DNA of 42,527 nt. Source: Actinoplanes auranticolor (GTDB lineage: Bacteria > Actinomycetota > Actinomycetes > Mycobacteriales > Micromonosporaceae). The stretch lies in contig NZ_BOQL01000085.1 in the NCBI RefSeq assembly GCF_018332655.1, forward strand, positions 1 to 42,527, read 5' to 3'. Each line of letters starts with the position of its first letter. Positions within the stretch are counted from its first letter, which is position 1. The position numbers and the translations under genes are program-made. Below are positions 15,795 through 25,697 of the stretch, piece after piece. Below the pieces are notes generated by a model that saw nothing but the letters and a program-made list of their open reading frames with translations, did no database searches and had not been told where the DNA came from.

Positions 15795-16910
15795 TCAGAC
15801 CGGCGGGGTGTCGCCGGCCGGCGGGTCGGCGGGACGGCTCTCGCGGCGCGCCGCCCGGCCGGCCGCGTCCGCCGCCGTGCTCGCCCACGCCCGGGCCTTG
15901 CCCGCCTGGGTGCCGGCCCAGTCGCCGAGGTCCGCCGCTCCGCCGGTCACCCGGCGGGCCAGCGTCACCAGCGGGTCCTGGGAGTTCTCGAACGACTCGC
16001 GGTAGTGGCTCGCCGCCGCCTTCACGTCGCCGGTCACCGAGGCGTTGCCGTCGGAGTCGCGGCGCGGGTAGTCGCCGCCGATGATGCGGCTGTACTCGCC
16101 CGAGTCGACCCAGCGGCGCAGTTCCGCCGCGCGGGCAACCGGGACCGGGTGGCTGCTCCACGCCGTCATGCTGATCTTGTGGATGCTGTCCCGCAGGTCG
16201 CCGCCGCCCTGGTACTCGGCCGCCTGCTCCAGGAACGCCGCCGTGTCGATCTGGGAGAGGTCGCCGCCGCCGGCCAGTTTCATCAGCAGGCGGATCGACG
16301 CGGCCGGGTCCTGGCCGGCGAGCAGGCCCGCGCGGTCGGCCGACAGTTCCGCCTTGCGCCACCACTCGTACATCGCCGCGATGATGGCGCGCAGGGCGAT
16401 CGCGCCGATCGGGAGCCAGCTGACGTTGGTCGCCCACTTGGTCAGGATCATCATGATCGTCTTGTAGACGGCGTGGCCGCTGCGCACGTGGCCGATCTCG
16501 TGGCCCAGCAGGGCGCGCAGCTCGTCGTCGTCCAGCTTCTCGACGGCCGCGGTCGTGATCACGATGAACGGCTTGTCCATGCCGATCGCCTGGCCGTGGA
16601 TCATCGGTGACTGGCTGACGAACAGCTCCGGCAGCTCGGCCACGTCGAGGGTGGTCGCCGCCTCGGTGAAGCGCTGGTACACCCGGGGGTACTGGCGGTG
16701 GTCGACCCGGATCGAGCCGGCCAGGTACTGCAGGCGGAAGCCGCGTTCGTTCCACATGCCGAAGAACGCCTTCACCACGTCGTCGAAGCCGCGCAGTTCA
16801 CGCAGGGCGGTGAGGGCGCCCCGGTCGGCGGGATGTTCCCACGCCCGGGAGCTGATGTCGGTCAGCGTGACCCGCTGCCGGGCCGGCCGATTCTCGTCGT
16901 CGATCGTCAT
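15795..16910 (-). CDS. M48-family membrane zinc metallopeptidase
   Basis: The protein has 371 residues from ATG 16910, which follows ggaagga at good spacing. The zinc site is ALLGHEIGHVRSGH (HExxH), and ELSADRAGLL supplies the third ligand Glu, as in HtpX/Ste24-like peptidases. One or two hydrophobic segments (about 160-200) follow the zinc motif. The last 70 residues are Ala/Arg-rich and probably unstructured. M48 enzymes take part in membrane protein quality control; the substrate here is unknown. It is divergent from the IolE-like gene over a 225-bp gap in which I saw only an ordinary ribosome-binding site. Confidence 0.9.
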   Translation of the reverse strand: MTIDDENRPARQRVTLTDISSRAWEHPADRGALTALRELRGFDDVVKAFFGMWNERGFRLQYLAGSIRVDHRQYPRVYQRFTEAATTLDVAELPELFVSQSPMIHGQAIGMDKPFIVITTAAVEKLDDDELRALLGHEIGHVRSGHAVYKTIMMILTKWATNVSWLPIGAIALRAIIAAMYEWWRKAELSADRAGLLAGQDPAASIRLLMKLAGGGDLSQIDTAAFLEQAAEYQGGGDLRDSIHKISMTAWSSHPVPVARAAELRRWVDSGEYSRIIGGDYPRRDSDGNASVTGDVKAAASHYRESFENSQDPLVTLARRVTGGAADLGDWAGTQAGKARAWASTAADAAGRAARRESRPADPPAGDTPPV

Positions 16911-17135
16911 GGTGGTCCTTCCGCGCCTCGTCTGGAGATCCGAGATGAGCTTCGCCAATGCGGCAGCCCGGCGCATCGGCTCCGAGCGGGACTTCCCCGA
17001 TCAGGGATCAGACTTTCGGCCGACCCGGCCCGCTCGCCGGCCGGTCCCGCGCTGAGGTGTTTTTGATGGACCCGGCCGCTTGTTCCGGACTCGCCACCAG
17101 CCCATCCTCAGCGTGAGCGACGTGAGGAGCGCAGC

Positions 17136-17969
17136 ATGAAGATCGCCGGAGCGCCCATCTCCTGGGGTGTCTGCGAGGTGCCGGGCTGGGGACACCAGCT
17201 GAGCCCGGAACGGGTCCTGCGGGAGATGCGCGAGGTCGGCCTGACCGCGACGGAGTTCGGCCCGGACGGCTTCCTGCCCTCCGACGAGCTCCTGCGGGAG
17301 CTGGGCCTGCGGGCGGTGGGCGGGTTCGTACCGGTGATCCTGCACGATCCGGCGCACGAGCCGGTGCTGGACCTCGACCGGTTCGTGGCGGCCGGGGCCG
17401 ACACCGTGGTGCTGGCCGCGGCCACCGGCCAGGAGGGTTACGACGCCCGCCCGGACCTGGACGCCGAGGGCTGGCAGCGGCTGCTGGCCAACCTCGACAA
17501 GCTCGACGCCCAGGCCCGGGAACGCGACCTCACGGCCGTGCTGCACCCGCACGTCGGCACGCTGGTCGAGCAGACCGCCGAGGTGCAACGGGTGCTGGAC
17601 GGCAGCGGCATCGGGCTCTGCCTGGACACCGGGCATCTGCTGATCGGCGGCACCGATCCGGTGGCGCTGGCCCGGTCCGCCGGTGACCGGATCGCCCACG
17701 TGCACGCCAAGGACGTCGACGACAGCATCGCCACGCAGGTCCGGTCCGGGCACCGCACGTACACCGATGCGGTGGACGCGGGGATGTACCGGGCGATCGG
17801 CGACGGGGACGTCGACTTCGCCGCCGTCGCGGCGGCGCTGCGGCGCCACGACTACGACGGCTGGTGGGTGCTCGAGCAGGACACGATCCTGCGGGCCGAG
17901 CCGGTGGGCGAGGGCCCGGTCGCCGACGTACGCCGCAGCGCCGACCGGCTACGCGAGATCCTCGGCTGA
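17136..17969 (+). CDS. IolE-like sugar isomerase/epimerase (TIM barrel)
   Basis: Xylose-isomerase-like TIM barrel of 277 residues. KIAGAPISWGVCEVPGWG at the N-terminus is typical of inosose dehydratase (IolE)-like proteins. Metal-site strands are AVLHPHVGT, LCLDTGHLLIGG, AHVHAKDV and WVLEQDT. It probably acts on a cyclitol or keto-sugar, but no other inositol genes are beside it, so IolE function is not assured. The ATG follows gaggagc. Its last 21 bp overlap the convergent flavin-barrel gene. Confidence 0.85.
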   Translation: MKIAGAPISWGVCEVPGWGHQLSPERVLREMREVGLTATEFGPDGFLPSDELLRELGLRAVGGFVPVILHDPAHEPVLDLDRFVAAGADTVVLAAATGQEGYDARPDLDAEGWQRLLANLDKLDAQARERDLTAVLHPHVGTLVEQTAEVQRVLDGSGIGLCLDTGHLLIGGTDPVALARSAGDRIAHVHAKDVDDSIATQVRSGHRTYTDAVDAGMYRAIGDGDVDFAAVAAALRRHDYDGWWVLEQDTILRAEPVGEGPVADVRRSADRLREILG

Positions 17970-18467
17970 GGGGAAGCGGTACCGGGTCTGCGTGTACGGC
18001 CCCTTGCCGAAGGAGAGCACCTTCGCGGGCCGGACCCCGTAGACCAGACCGTTGCGCCCGGCCGGGTCCCGGAAGGCGTCCTCGCCCACCCCGAAGTCCC
18101 AGTCCAGCTTGGACTTCCACAGCGCCGCCAGCTCCCGCAGCCGGGCCGGCTCGGTGATCCGGACGGCGACGCCCTCGACCACCACGTCCAGCCCGCCGTG
18201 CAACGCACTGGTGCCGGTGGACAGCACGCAGGACGGGTTACGAGCCAGATTCTTCGCCTTCTGCTCCTGGTCACCGGTGCAGATGTGCAGCACGCCCCCG
18301 TCCCAGACGGCCGGCAGCGGAGTCACGTGCGGGCGGCCGTCGGCGCGGACGGTCGACAGGAAGAACATCTCCGACGTCGTCAGCACCCGCTCGACGTCGG
18401 CCCACGGCACCGCGGGTGCGCCCGGCTCGCTGAAGTCACCGTTGAATTCGACGATCGGTGTGGTCAT
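17949..18467 (-). CDS. Pyridoxamine-5'-phosphate-oxidase-like split-barrel protein
   Basis: The protein has 172 residues. VLTTSEMFFLSTVRADGRPHVTPL is represented by its core LSTVRADGRPH, followed by WDGGVLHICTG and AKNLARNPSCVL, typical of small FMN- or F420-binding split barrels. The later WDFGVGEDAF and GVRPAKVLSFGKG are family-like. ATG 18467 follows gaggaacc and overlaps the sigma-factor stop (ATGA), so it belongs to the DGPF-sigma operon and may be a reductase expressed under that sigma factor. True PdxH activity is not implied. Confidence 0.85.
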   Translation of the reverse strand: MTTPIVEFNGDFSEPGAPAVPWADVERVLTTSEMFFLSTVRADGRPHVTPLPAVWDGGVLHICTGDQEQKAKNLARNPSCVLSTGTSALHGGLDVVVEGVAVRITEPARLRELAALWKSKLDWDFGVGEDAFRDPAGRNGLVYGVRPAKVLSFGKGPYTQTRYRFPSAEDLA

Positions 18468-19669
18468 GGTTCCTCGTTTCGGGAGAGTTCCTCGGCGCGG
18501 GTCAGCAGAGCCCGGCGCACCGGTCCGGCCGGGGCGGCCGCGGCGGCCTGCTCGAAGAGCGTGACCGCGCGACCGGTGTCCCCGGCCCGGGCGGTCAGGT
18601 CGGCCTCCGCGGCGATGGCGTACGGGTACCCGTCCAGCGCCCCACCGGCTCCCGCCTCGGCCAGCAGCCGCAGCCCGGCCGCCGGCTCGTACGCGTACCC
18701 GTGGGCCACCGCCCGGTTGAGGGCGACCACCGGCGTCGGCAGCAGCGAGAACAACTGGTCGTAGAGGACGGCGACGGCCGGCCAGTCGGTCGGCGTCGTG
18801 GTGTGGCAGGCGGCGATGCGGGCCTGCAGCGCGTACGGGCCGGTGGTCGCCGGCAGCAGGGCGAGTGCCTCGGCGATCGCGGCGTGGTCCCAGAGCGACC
18901 GGTCCTGCTGGTCCAATGTACGCAGGTTGCCGTCGTCGTCCCGGCGCGCGGCCCGCCGGGAGTGCTGCAACAGGCACAACGCCAGCAGCCCGGTGATCTC
19001 CGGCTCCCCGGGCATCAGCTCGGCGAGCAGCCGGGTCAGCCGGATCGCCTCCGCCGCGAAGGCCGGCTCCCCGTCGGCGTCGTAGCCCCGGGTGAACAGC
19101 AGATACAGCACCGCCAGGACGCCGGGCAGCCGCTCGGCCAGCGCCGGCCCGACCGGCACCCGGTATGGGATGCCGGCCGTGGCGATCTTGGCCTTGGCCC
19201 GGGTCAGCCGGCGCGTCATGGTCGACTCGGTGACCAGGAAGGCGCTCGCGATGTCCGCGGCCGGCACCCCGGCGACGGTCCGCAGGGTCAGCGCCACCCG
19301 GGCCTCCAGCGCCAGCGCGGGATGGCAACAGGTGAAGATCAGCCGCAGCCGGTCGTCCACGACTTCCTCCCCCTCCTCGTCCTCCCGCGTGACGGGCTCG
19401 TTCAGCAGAGCCAGTTCCTGGAGCTTGCGGCGTTCGACGGTCGCGCGCCGCAGCACGTCCAGCGCACGGTTACGCGCGACCGTCATCAGCCATCCACCCG
19501 GGTTCGCCGGCACCCCGTCCTGCGGCCAGCGTTCGAGGGCCATCGTCAGCGCCTCCTGGGCACAGTCCTCGGCCAGGGTCCAGTCGCCGGTGATCCGGAT
19601 CAGCGCGGCGACGATCCGGGGGTACGAGTCCGCACCCGCGTCGGCGACGGCCTGCCCGAGGTCCGGCAT
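18464..19669 (-). CDS. ECF42-type sigma factor with C-terminal TPR-like extension
   Basis: The protein has 401 residues. Sigma region 2 covers about 15-85 (DWTLAEDCAQEAL, WLMTVARNRALD) and region 4 about 125-180 (LRTVAGVPAADIASAFLV, then MTRRLTRAKAKI). A long C-terminal half has VLAVLYLLFTRGY, LLALCLLQHSRRAAR and QDRSLWDH, characteristic of ECF42 proteins (domain of DUF6596/TPR type). In this group there is usually no anti-sigma factor and a DGPF-domain gene is adjacent, exactly as here: the DGPF stop is directly followed by this ATG. Regulation may work through the extension. Confidence 0.92.
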   Translation of the reverse strand: MPDLGQAVADAGADSYPRIVAALIRITGDWTLAEDCAQEALTMALERWPQDGVPANPGGWLMTVARNRALDVLRRATVERRKLQELALLNEPVTREDEEGEEVVDDRLRLIFTCCHPALALEARVALTLRTVAGVPAADIASAFLVTESTMTRRLTRAKAKIATAGIPYRVPVGPALAERLPGVLAVLYLLFTRGYDADGEPAFAAEAIRLTRLLAELMPGEPEITGLLALCLLQHSRRAARRDDDGNLRTLDQQDRSLWDHAAIAEALALLPATTGPYALQARIAACHTTTPTDWPAVAVLYDQLFSLLPTPVVALNRAVAHGYAYEPAAGLRLLAEAGAGGALDGYPYAIAAEADLTARAGDTGRAVTLFEQAAAAAPAGPVRRALLTRAEELSRNEEP

Positions 19670-20005
19670 TCAGTCGGCCAGATCCACGAACGGTCGCAGT
19701 TCCAGCCGGCCGTTGTAGGCCATCGGGTGCTTGCGGGCGACCTCGACGGCCTCGTCCAGGTCGGCGCACTCGAGGATGTCGAAGCCCACGATGACCTCCT
19801 TCGTCTCGGCGAACGGGCCGTCGGAGACGAGCAGGTCGCCGCCGCGTACCCGGACTGTCGTGGCCGCCGCGGGCGAGCCGAGCACGCTGCCCTCCACCCG
19901 CCGGCCGGCGGCGTCGTTCTCCGCCACCCAGGTCTCGATGTCGGGTACCAGCGACTCGTCGGTCTCGGGCTCGGTGTCGGTGCAGACGAACATCATGAAC
20001 TTCAT
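19670..20005 (-). CDS. DGPF/YCII-domain protein
   Basis: The protein has 111 residues. LLVSDGPFAETKEVIVGF carries the DGPF signature, and the ferredoxin-like fold with YCII relation is expected over the whole length. A good site (gaggagag) precedes ATG 20005. It is the first gene of a three-gene operon with the ECF42 sigma factor and the split-barrel protein. DGPF proteins are known companions and targets of ECF42 factors; their biochemical role is not established. Confidence 0.92.
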   Translation of the reverse strand: MKFMMFVCTDTEPETDESLVPDIETWVAENDAAGRRVEGSVLGSPAAATTVRVRGGDLLVSDGPFAETKEVIVGFDILECADLDEAVEVARKHPMAYNGRLELRPFVDLAD

Positions 20006-20042
20006 CTCGGGACTCTCCTCTTCTTCGTGATCTCACCACCGT

Positions 20043-20069
20043 GACGAACGGGCATCACCGTTCCGGACA
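20043..20069 (-). promoter_or_regulatory. Candidate ECF42-dependent promoter of the DGPF operon
   Basis: On the minus strand TGTCCG (20069-20064) and CGTC (20046-20043) are separated by 17 bp, about 37 bp before the DGPF start. ECF42 promoters, as I recall, have TGTCGA at -35 and CGA/TC at -10, so the match is good but not perfect. It would make the operon self-activating. Confidence 0.4.
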
Positions 20070-20086
20070 GCCGGACGAAGAAAACT

Positions 20087-21124
20087 TCAGAATTCTGCGG
20101 GCGGGGCGTTGTGCGGGGTTATCACCTGGATCGCGGACGGGTTCGAGCGCACCGGGCCGGGCAGCGCCCCCTGCGCCTGCATCACCACCTGGCACGCCCG
20201 GCGCAGGTCCTGGCGCAGATCGTGGTGCAGCACGGCGGAGAGCCGGCCCTCGCGCAGCAACGCGGTGTTCTCCCCGTCGAGGTCGTGCGCGACGAAGACG
20301 TCGTAGGGACGCCGCTGCCGGTCGAAGGCGTCGACCACCGCGGCGTTGCCGCCGGCGCCGGCATAGAGCGAATACACCGCGCGGATCGCCGGGTTGGCGG
20401 CGAGGACCGCCCGGGTGCCGATGTGTACGGCGTCAGCCCGGTCCTCCTCGTCCACGACCTCCAGCAGCCGGCGCCCCGCGTTACGCGCGCGCATCTCGGC
20501 CCGGAAGCCCACCTCCCGCTCGTCCTCGCCCCGGAACGAGCCGTGCCCGCGGACCACCAGCACGTCCCCGGACCGGTCCGCCAGCCATTGCTGCACCAGA
20601 TAGGCGGCCGTCGCACCGGCCGCGCGGTTGTCGATGCCCACGTACGCGGCCCGCGCGCTGGCCGGCAGGTCCGTCATCAGGGTCACGACCGGCGTGCCGC
20701 GTCCGGTCAGCCGGGTCACCGCGGCCACCACCTCGGGCACGTCCGGAGCCTTGAGGATGACGCCGTGCGAGCCCTTGCGGATCACCCGGTCGAGTACGCC
20801 GACAAGATTGCCGACCGACGGGCTGTCCAGGAAGTGGAAGCGGGACCGGATCACGGCGGGGCGCAGCGCGGGCAGCTCGGCCTCGAGGGCGGCGCGCACC
20901 GCGGTGCAGAAGCGCTGCGGAGCCTGCACGACGACGTCGACCATGAACGTGCGGCCGCCGAGGCGCAGCTGCGACTGCTGCCGGTCCAGGTCGGCGATGG
21001 CCTGCTCGACCTCGCGGACCGTGCTCGCCCGGACCCCGCCGCGGGCGTGCAGCACCCGGTCGACCGTGGCCGGGCTCAGACCGGACTGGGCGGCGATCTC
21101 GCGGATCCGGTACGGGTGCTTCAT
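20087..21124 (-). CDS. LacI-family transcriptional regulator
   Basis: The protein has 345 residues. The N-terminal helix-turn-helix is YRIREIAAQSGLSPATVDRVLH, ending in RGGVRASTV in the hinge region. Then comes a periplasmic-binding-protein-like domain (about 60-340) with VILKAPDV, YVGIDNRAAG and FVAHDLDGEN, resembling regulators that sense sugars. It is divergent from the PhyH-like oxygenase and probably represses it through the palindrome at 21145-21159. The ligand is unknown. RHARGGV in place of the usual NRP hinge start suggests a somewhat different operator from RhaR. Confidence 0.88.
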   Translation of the reverse strand: MKHPYRIREIAAQSGLSPATVDRVLHARGGVRASTVREVEQAIADLDRQQSQLRLGGRTFMVDVVVQAPQRFCTAVRAALEAELPALRPAVIRSRFHFLDSPSVGNLVGVLDRVIRKGSHGVILKAPDVPEVVAAVTRLTGRGTPVVTLMTDLPASARAAYVGIDNRAAGATAAYLVQQWLADRSGDVLVVRGHGSFRGEDEREVGFRAEMRARNAGRRLLEVVDEEDRADAVHIGTRAVLAANPAIRAVYSLYAGAGGNAAVVDAFDRQRRPYDVFVAHDLDGENTALLREGRLSAVLHHDLRQDLRRACQVVMQAQGALPGPVRSNPSAIQVITPHNAPPAEF

Positions 21125-21144
21125 CCGTACACGATGAGGGCTTT

Positions 21145-21196
21145 TTGAGGGGTTCTCAAGGGCCTTCGCGGGGGCTCACGGGCCTAGCCTGCCCGT
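21145..21196. promoter_or_regulatory. Operator-like palindrome and leaderless promoter of the PhyH-like gene
   Basis: TTGAG-N5-CTCAA (21145-21159) is a perfect inverted repeat of LacI-operator size in the 72-bp divergent gap. TAGCCT (21185-21190) lies 6 nt before ATG 21197. The palindrome would sit at about -52 to -38 of the oxygenase start and just upstream of the regulator gene. Confidence 0.5.
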
Positions 21197-22312
21197 ATGA
21201 CTACCTGGTTCTCGGCGGCCGACTGCCGCCTCGCCGACTTCCGGGCCCTGGTCGAGCAGGAGACCGTCCGGGCCGACTACCCGCACGCCGCCGAGGTACG
21301 GCAGAACGTGCTGATCTACGAGCCGGACGGGCCCGCCACCAACCGCCGCGAGGTGCAGGCCGAACTGGCCCGCGCACTGCTCGACGGCCCGGGCATCGTG
21401 GTCTTCCGAGGCGCGTTCGACCCGGCCGTGGTGGACCGCGCCACCGGCGTCTTCACCGCGATGATCGAGGAGCAGAAGGCGGCCGGGGTGGTCGGCGGCG
21501 ACCACTTCGCCAAGCCGGGCGCCAACGACCGGGTCTGGGGCGCGCTGGACAAGTTCGCGCTGCGGGATCCGGCGGCGTTCGCCGACTACTACGCCAACGA
21601 CATCCTGGCGCTGGTCTCGTCGGCCTGGCTGGGTCGCGGCTACCAGGTCACCTCCCAGATCAACGTGGTGAATCCGGGCGGGACGGCCCAGGTCGCCCAC
21701 CGCGACTACCACCTCGGCTTCATGAGCCGGGAGCAGGCCGAGAGCTACCCGGCGCACATCCACCGGCTCTCCCCAGCGCTGACGTTGCAGGGTGCGGTCG
21801 CGCACGTCGACATGCCGGTGGAAACGGGCCCGACGCTGTACCTGCCGCACTCGCAGAAGTACCCGGCCGGCTATGTCGCCTTCCACCTCGAGGAGTTCAC
21901 CGCCTACTTCGAGGCCGACTACGTGCAGCTGCCGCTGGCGAAGGGCGACGCGGTGTTCTTCAACCCGGCACTGTTCCACGGCGCGGGCACCAACCGCAGT
22001 GCGGACGTGCGCCGGATGGCGAACCTGCTGCAGGTCTCCTCGGCATTCGGCCGGGCCATGGAGACCGTCGACCGCACAGCCATGTGCCGGGCGCTCTACC
22101 CGGTGCTGCGCGGTTTCACCGGCAACGTGGCCAACGTGGTCGCGGCGGCCGCCGAGGGCTACGCGTTCCCCACGAACCTGGACCGTGACCAGCCCATCGG
22201 CGGGCTCGCCCCGCAGACCCAGGCCGACCTGCTGAGGAAGGCGCTGACCGAACAGTGGGACACGCCACAATTTGAGAAGGCCCTGCTTGACCAGCAGGAA
22301 CGCCGGAGCTGA
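21197..22312 (+). CDS. Phytanoyl-CoA dioxygenase (PhyH)-like Fe/2OG oxygenase
   Basis: The protein has 371 residues. The iron-binding HxD is in VAHRDYHLGF near residue 172, the distal His is in PALFHGAGTNRS near 260, and the following Arg is the probable 2-oxoglutarate ligand. VQLPLAKGDAVFFNP is the usual beta-strand before the distal His. It probably hydroxylates a small metabolite; nothing nearby identifies it. Its divergent LacI regulator suggests induction by a sugar-like compound. The next feature is the SAH riboswitch, so it ends its own unit. Confidence 0.85.
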   Translation: MTTWFSAADCRLADFRALVEQETVRADYPHAAEVRQNVLIYEPDGPATNRREVQAELARALLDGPGIVVFRGAFDPAVVDRATGVFTAMIEEQKAAGVVGGDHFAKPGANDRVWGALDKFALRDPAAFADYYANDILALVSSAWLGRGYQVTSQINVVNPGGTAQVAHRDYHLGFMSREQAESYPAHIHRLSPALTLQGAVAHVDMPVETGPTLYLPHSQKYPAGYVAFHLEEFTAYFEADYVQLPLAKGDAVFFNPALFHGAGTNRSADVRRMANLLQVSSAFGRAMETVDRTAMCRALYPVLRGFTGNVANVVAAAAEGYAFPTNLDRDQPIGGLAPQTQADLLRKALTEQWDTPQFEKALLDQQERRS

Positions 22313-22386
22313 GAAATCGGCCGCAGCAGCGATCTTGGGGCTTGGACGCTATGGTGGAACGAGCGCCCGAAAGCGGCGCGAGCCCC

Positions 22387-22477
22387 GGGTCGAGAGGCGC
22401 TGCGACGGAGTCCACGGACATCCGCCACGCTCGGCCCCTCGGGTCACAGACGCAAGGGCGCCTCCCGATGAGGGGGG
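22387..22477 (+). promoter_or_regulatory. S-adenosylhomocysteine (SAH) riboswitch
   Basis: This element lies just upstream of the SAH hydrolase gene. P1 is GGGTCGAG (22387-22394) paired with CTCGGCCC (22430-22437). The conserved core AGGCGCTGCGACGGA follows, with a short P2 (CGGA/TCCG). The pseudoknot is GAGGCGC (22394-22400) with GCGCCTC (22458-22464). The pseudoknot's 3' strand, GCGCCTCCC, can instead pair with GGGGGGTGC (22472-22480), hiding the ribosome-binding site gaggggg. SAH binding would hold the pseudoknot and free the site, so this should be a translational ON switch, as known for this class. Confidence 0.88.
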
Positions 22478-22488
22478 TGCCCTTCTTC

Positions 22489-23949
<1,461 letters not shown>

Positions 23950-23951
23950 TC

Positions 23952-24004
23952 GATCGACGGCCCGGGTCTCCGCGCTCGCCGGGAGACCCGGGCCACTGTC
24001 GATC
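23952..24004 (+). terminator. Very long hairpin after ahcY
   Basis: GATCGAC plus GGCCCGGGTCTCC (23952-23971) pairs with GGAGACCCGGGCC (23982-23994) and, after a 3-nt bulge, GTCGATC (23998-24004): 20 base pairs around a 10-nt loop. There is no T-tract. The hairpin begins two bases after the ahcY stop codon. Confidence 0.8.
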
Positions 24005-24044
24005 ATGAGCGCGCGATCGACCGCCGTCCGGGAGAATGTGCCGG

Positions 24045-25697
24045 GTGAAAGTCGAGACGACGTTGCTGTTCATCCTGGCCGGTGTCGCCGTGGTGGTCGC
24101 GATGCGCTGGGTCGCCGGGAAGTCCGGTCTGCCAGCCGCCGCTCTGCTGACGGTCATCGGCATTGTCTACGCCGTCCTACCCGGTCCCAACATCGAGCTG
24201 GACCCCCATCTGGTCCTGACTCTCATCCTGCCGCCGCTGCTCTACAGCGCGGCGCTGGACTCCTCGCTGGTCGACATCCGGCGCAATCTGCGCACAGTGA
24301 TCAGCCTCTCCGTGGTGCTGGTCCTGCTCACTGCCCTGCTCATCGGCTACGGCTTCAGCCTGTTCGTGGCCGGCGCCACGCTCGCCGCCGGGGTCGCCGT
24401 GGGCGCCGCGGTGGCGCCGCCCGATCCGGTGGCCGCGCTCGCGATCGGCAAGCGGATCGGCCTGCCCCGCAACATCGTCACCCTGATCCAGGGTGAGGGC
24501 CTGCTCAACGACGCCACCGCGCTGACCCTGCTCAGCGTCGCGCTGGCCGCCGCCGCCAACGGCAGCTTCTCCATCACCTCCGCGGTGGGCGAGTTCGTCA
24601 TCAAGGCGGTCGGTGGGGTCATCGCCGGGATTCTGGTCGCCTACGGCGTCCGGACCGCCCGGCGGCTCATGCAGGACCCGCTGATCGCCAACGCCATCTC
24701 GCTCGGCACGCCGTTCGTGGCGTACCTGCTGGCCGAGCGGGTGCACGTCTCCGGGGTGCTGGCCGTGGTGGTGGCCGGGCTGATCGTCGGGCACGACATG
24801 CCCAGGATGAGCTCGGGCGCCAGCCGGCTGCAGGTCAGCGCGGTCTGGCGGCTGGTCGACTTCCTGCTGGAGGGCCTGGTCTTCCTGATGATCGGCCAGC
24901 AGCTGCCGGCCGTGGTCCGGGGCCTGTCGCAGTACGAGACCTCCACGATCGTCGTCGCGGTGTCCATCTCCGTCGGCGTGGTGCTGCTGTTGCGCCCGCT
25001 GTTCCTGGTGCTGACCCAGATGCTCCCCATCTCGCTGCACACGCGGCTCGGCGGCACCAGCGACGAGACCGAGCAGCGCGGCCGGGACCGCGAACGCCGG
25101 CTCAACGGCAAGGAGATCACCGCGCTGAGCTGGGCCGGCACCCGTGGGGTCATCACCCTGGCGGCCATCTTCACCGTGCCGCTGACCACCGACAGCGGCG
25201 CGCCGTTCCCGGACCGGGACCTGCTGTTGTTCTGCGCGTTCGTGGTGGTGCTGGTGACGCTGGTCGGCCAGGGCGTCACCTTCGCCCCGCTGGTGCGGAT
25301 GCTGGGGCTGCGCGCCAACGAGGCCGACAAGGTACGGCTGCGCAACGAGGCCCGCTCGGCGTCGGTGCAGGCGGCGCTGGACCGGCTGGACGAGATCGAC
25401 CACGAGAAGCACGACGACATCGAGGACCAGGTCATCGAGACGGTACGCAAGCAGCTCGGTCACCGGATGGAGCGCTACCGCCGCCGGCTGGACCTGCTCG
25501 ACCAGTCCGACTCGGACGAGGTGCCGGTGTCCCCGCAGTACGAGGCCGGGCTGCGGGTGCGCCGAGCGGTGATCGACGCGCAGCGCGAGGAGCTGCTGCG
25601 CTGGCGCGATGCCGACCGGCTCTCCGACGAGGGTCTGCGGGTGCTGGAACGGGAGCTCGACTTCGAGGAACGCCTGCTCCCCGACCGGCCCCGCTGA
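24045..25697 (+). CDS. CPA1-family Na+/H+ antiporter
   Basis: About 550 residues. Some twelve membrane helices cover residues 1-400. APPDPVAALAIGKRIGLP and GEGLLNDATALTL hold the transport-site residues; the Asn-Asp pair (ND) is the CPA1 hallmark of electroneutral sodium/proton exchange. A later SWAGTRGVITLA segment is also typical. The C-terminal 140 residues are charged and helical (EIDHEKHDDIEDQVIETV), a cytosolic regulatory tail. GTG 24045 is preferred because ggag at 24031-24034 is well spaced for it; ATG 24036 is only one base away from that site. It is a single gene; a small minus-strand frame overlaps its 3' end. Confidence 0.93.
   Translation: MKVETTLLFILAGVAVVVAMRWVAGKSGLPAAALLTVIGIVYAVLPGPNIELDPHLVLTLILPPLLYSAALDSSLVDIRRNLRTVISLSVVLVLLTALLIGYGFSLFVAGATLAAGVAVGAAVAPPDPVAALAIGKRIGLPRNIVTLIQGEGLLNDATALTLLSVALAAAANGSFSITSAVGEFVIKAVGGVIAGILVAYGVRTARRLMQDPLIANAISLGTPFVAYLLAERVHVSGVLAVVVAGLIVGHDMPRMSSGASRLQVSAVWRLVDFLLEGLVFLMIGQQLPAVVRGLSQYETSTIVVAVSISVGVVLLLRPLFLVLTQMLPISLHTRLGGTSDETEQRGRDRERRLNGKEITALSWAGTRGVITLAAIFTVPLTTDSGAPFPDRDLLLFCAFVVVLVTLVGQGVTFAPLVRMLGLRANEADKVRLRNEARSASVQAALDRLDEIDHEKHDDIEDQVIETVRKQLGHRMERYRRRLDLLDQSDSDEVPVSPQYEAGLRVRRAVIDAQREELLRWRDADRLSDEGLRVLERELDFEERLLPDRPR

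Noticed and set aside
18458..20044. 528-residue plus-strand open frame
   Set aside because: It is antisense to the ECF42 sigma factor and DGPF genes.
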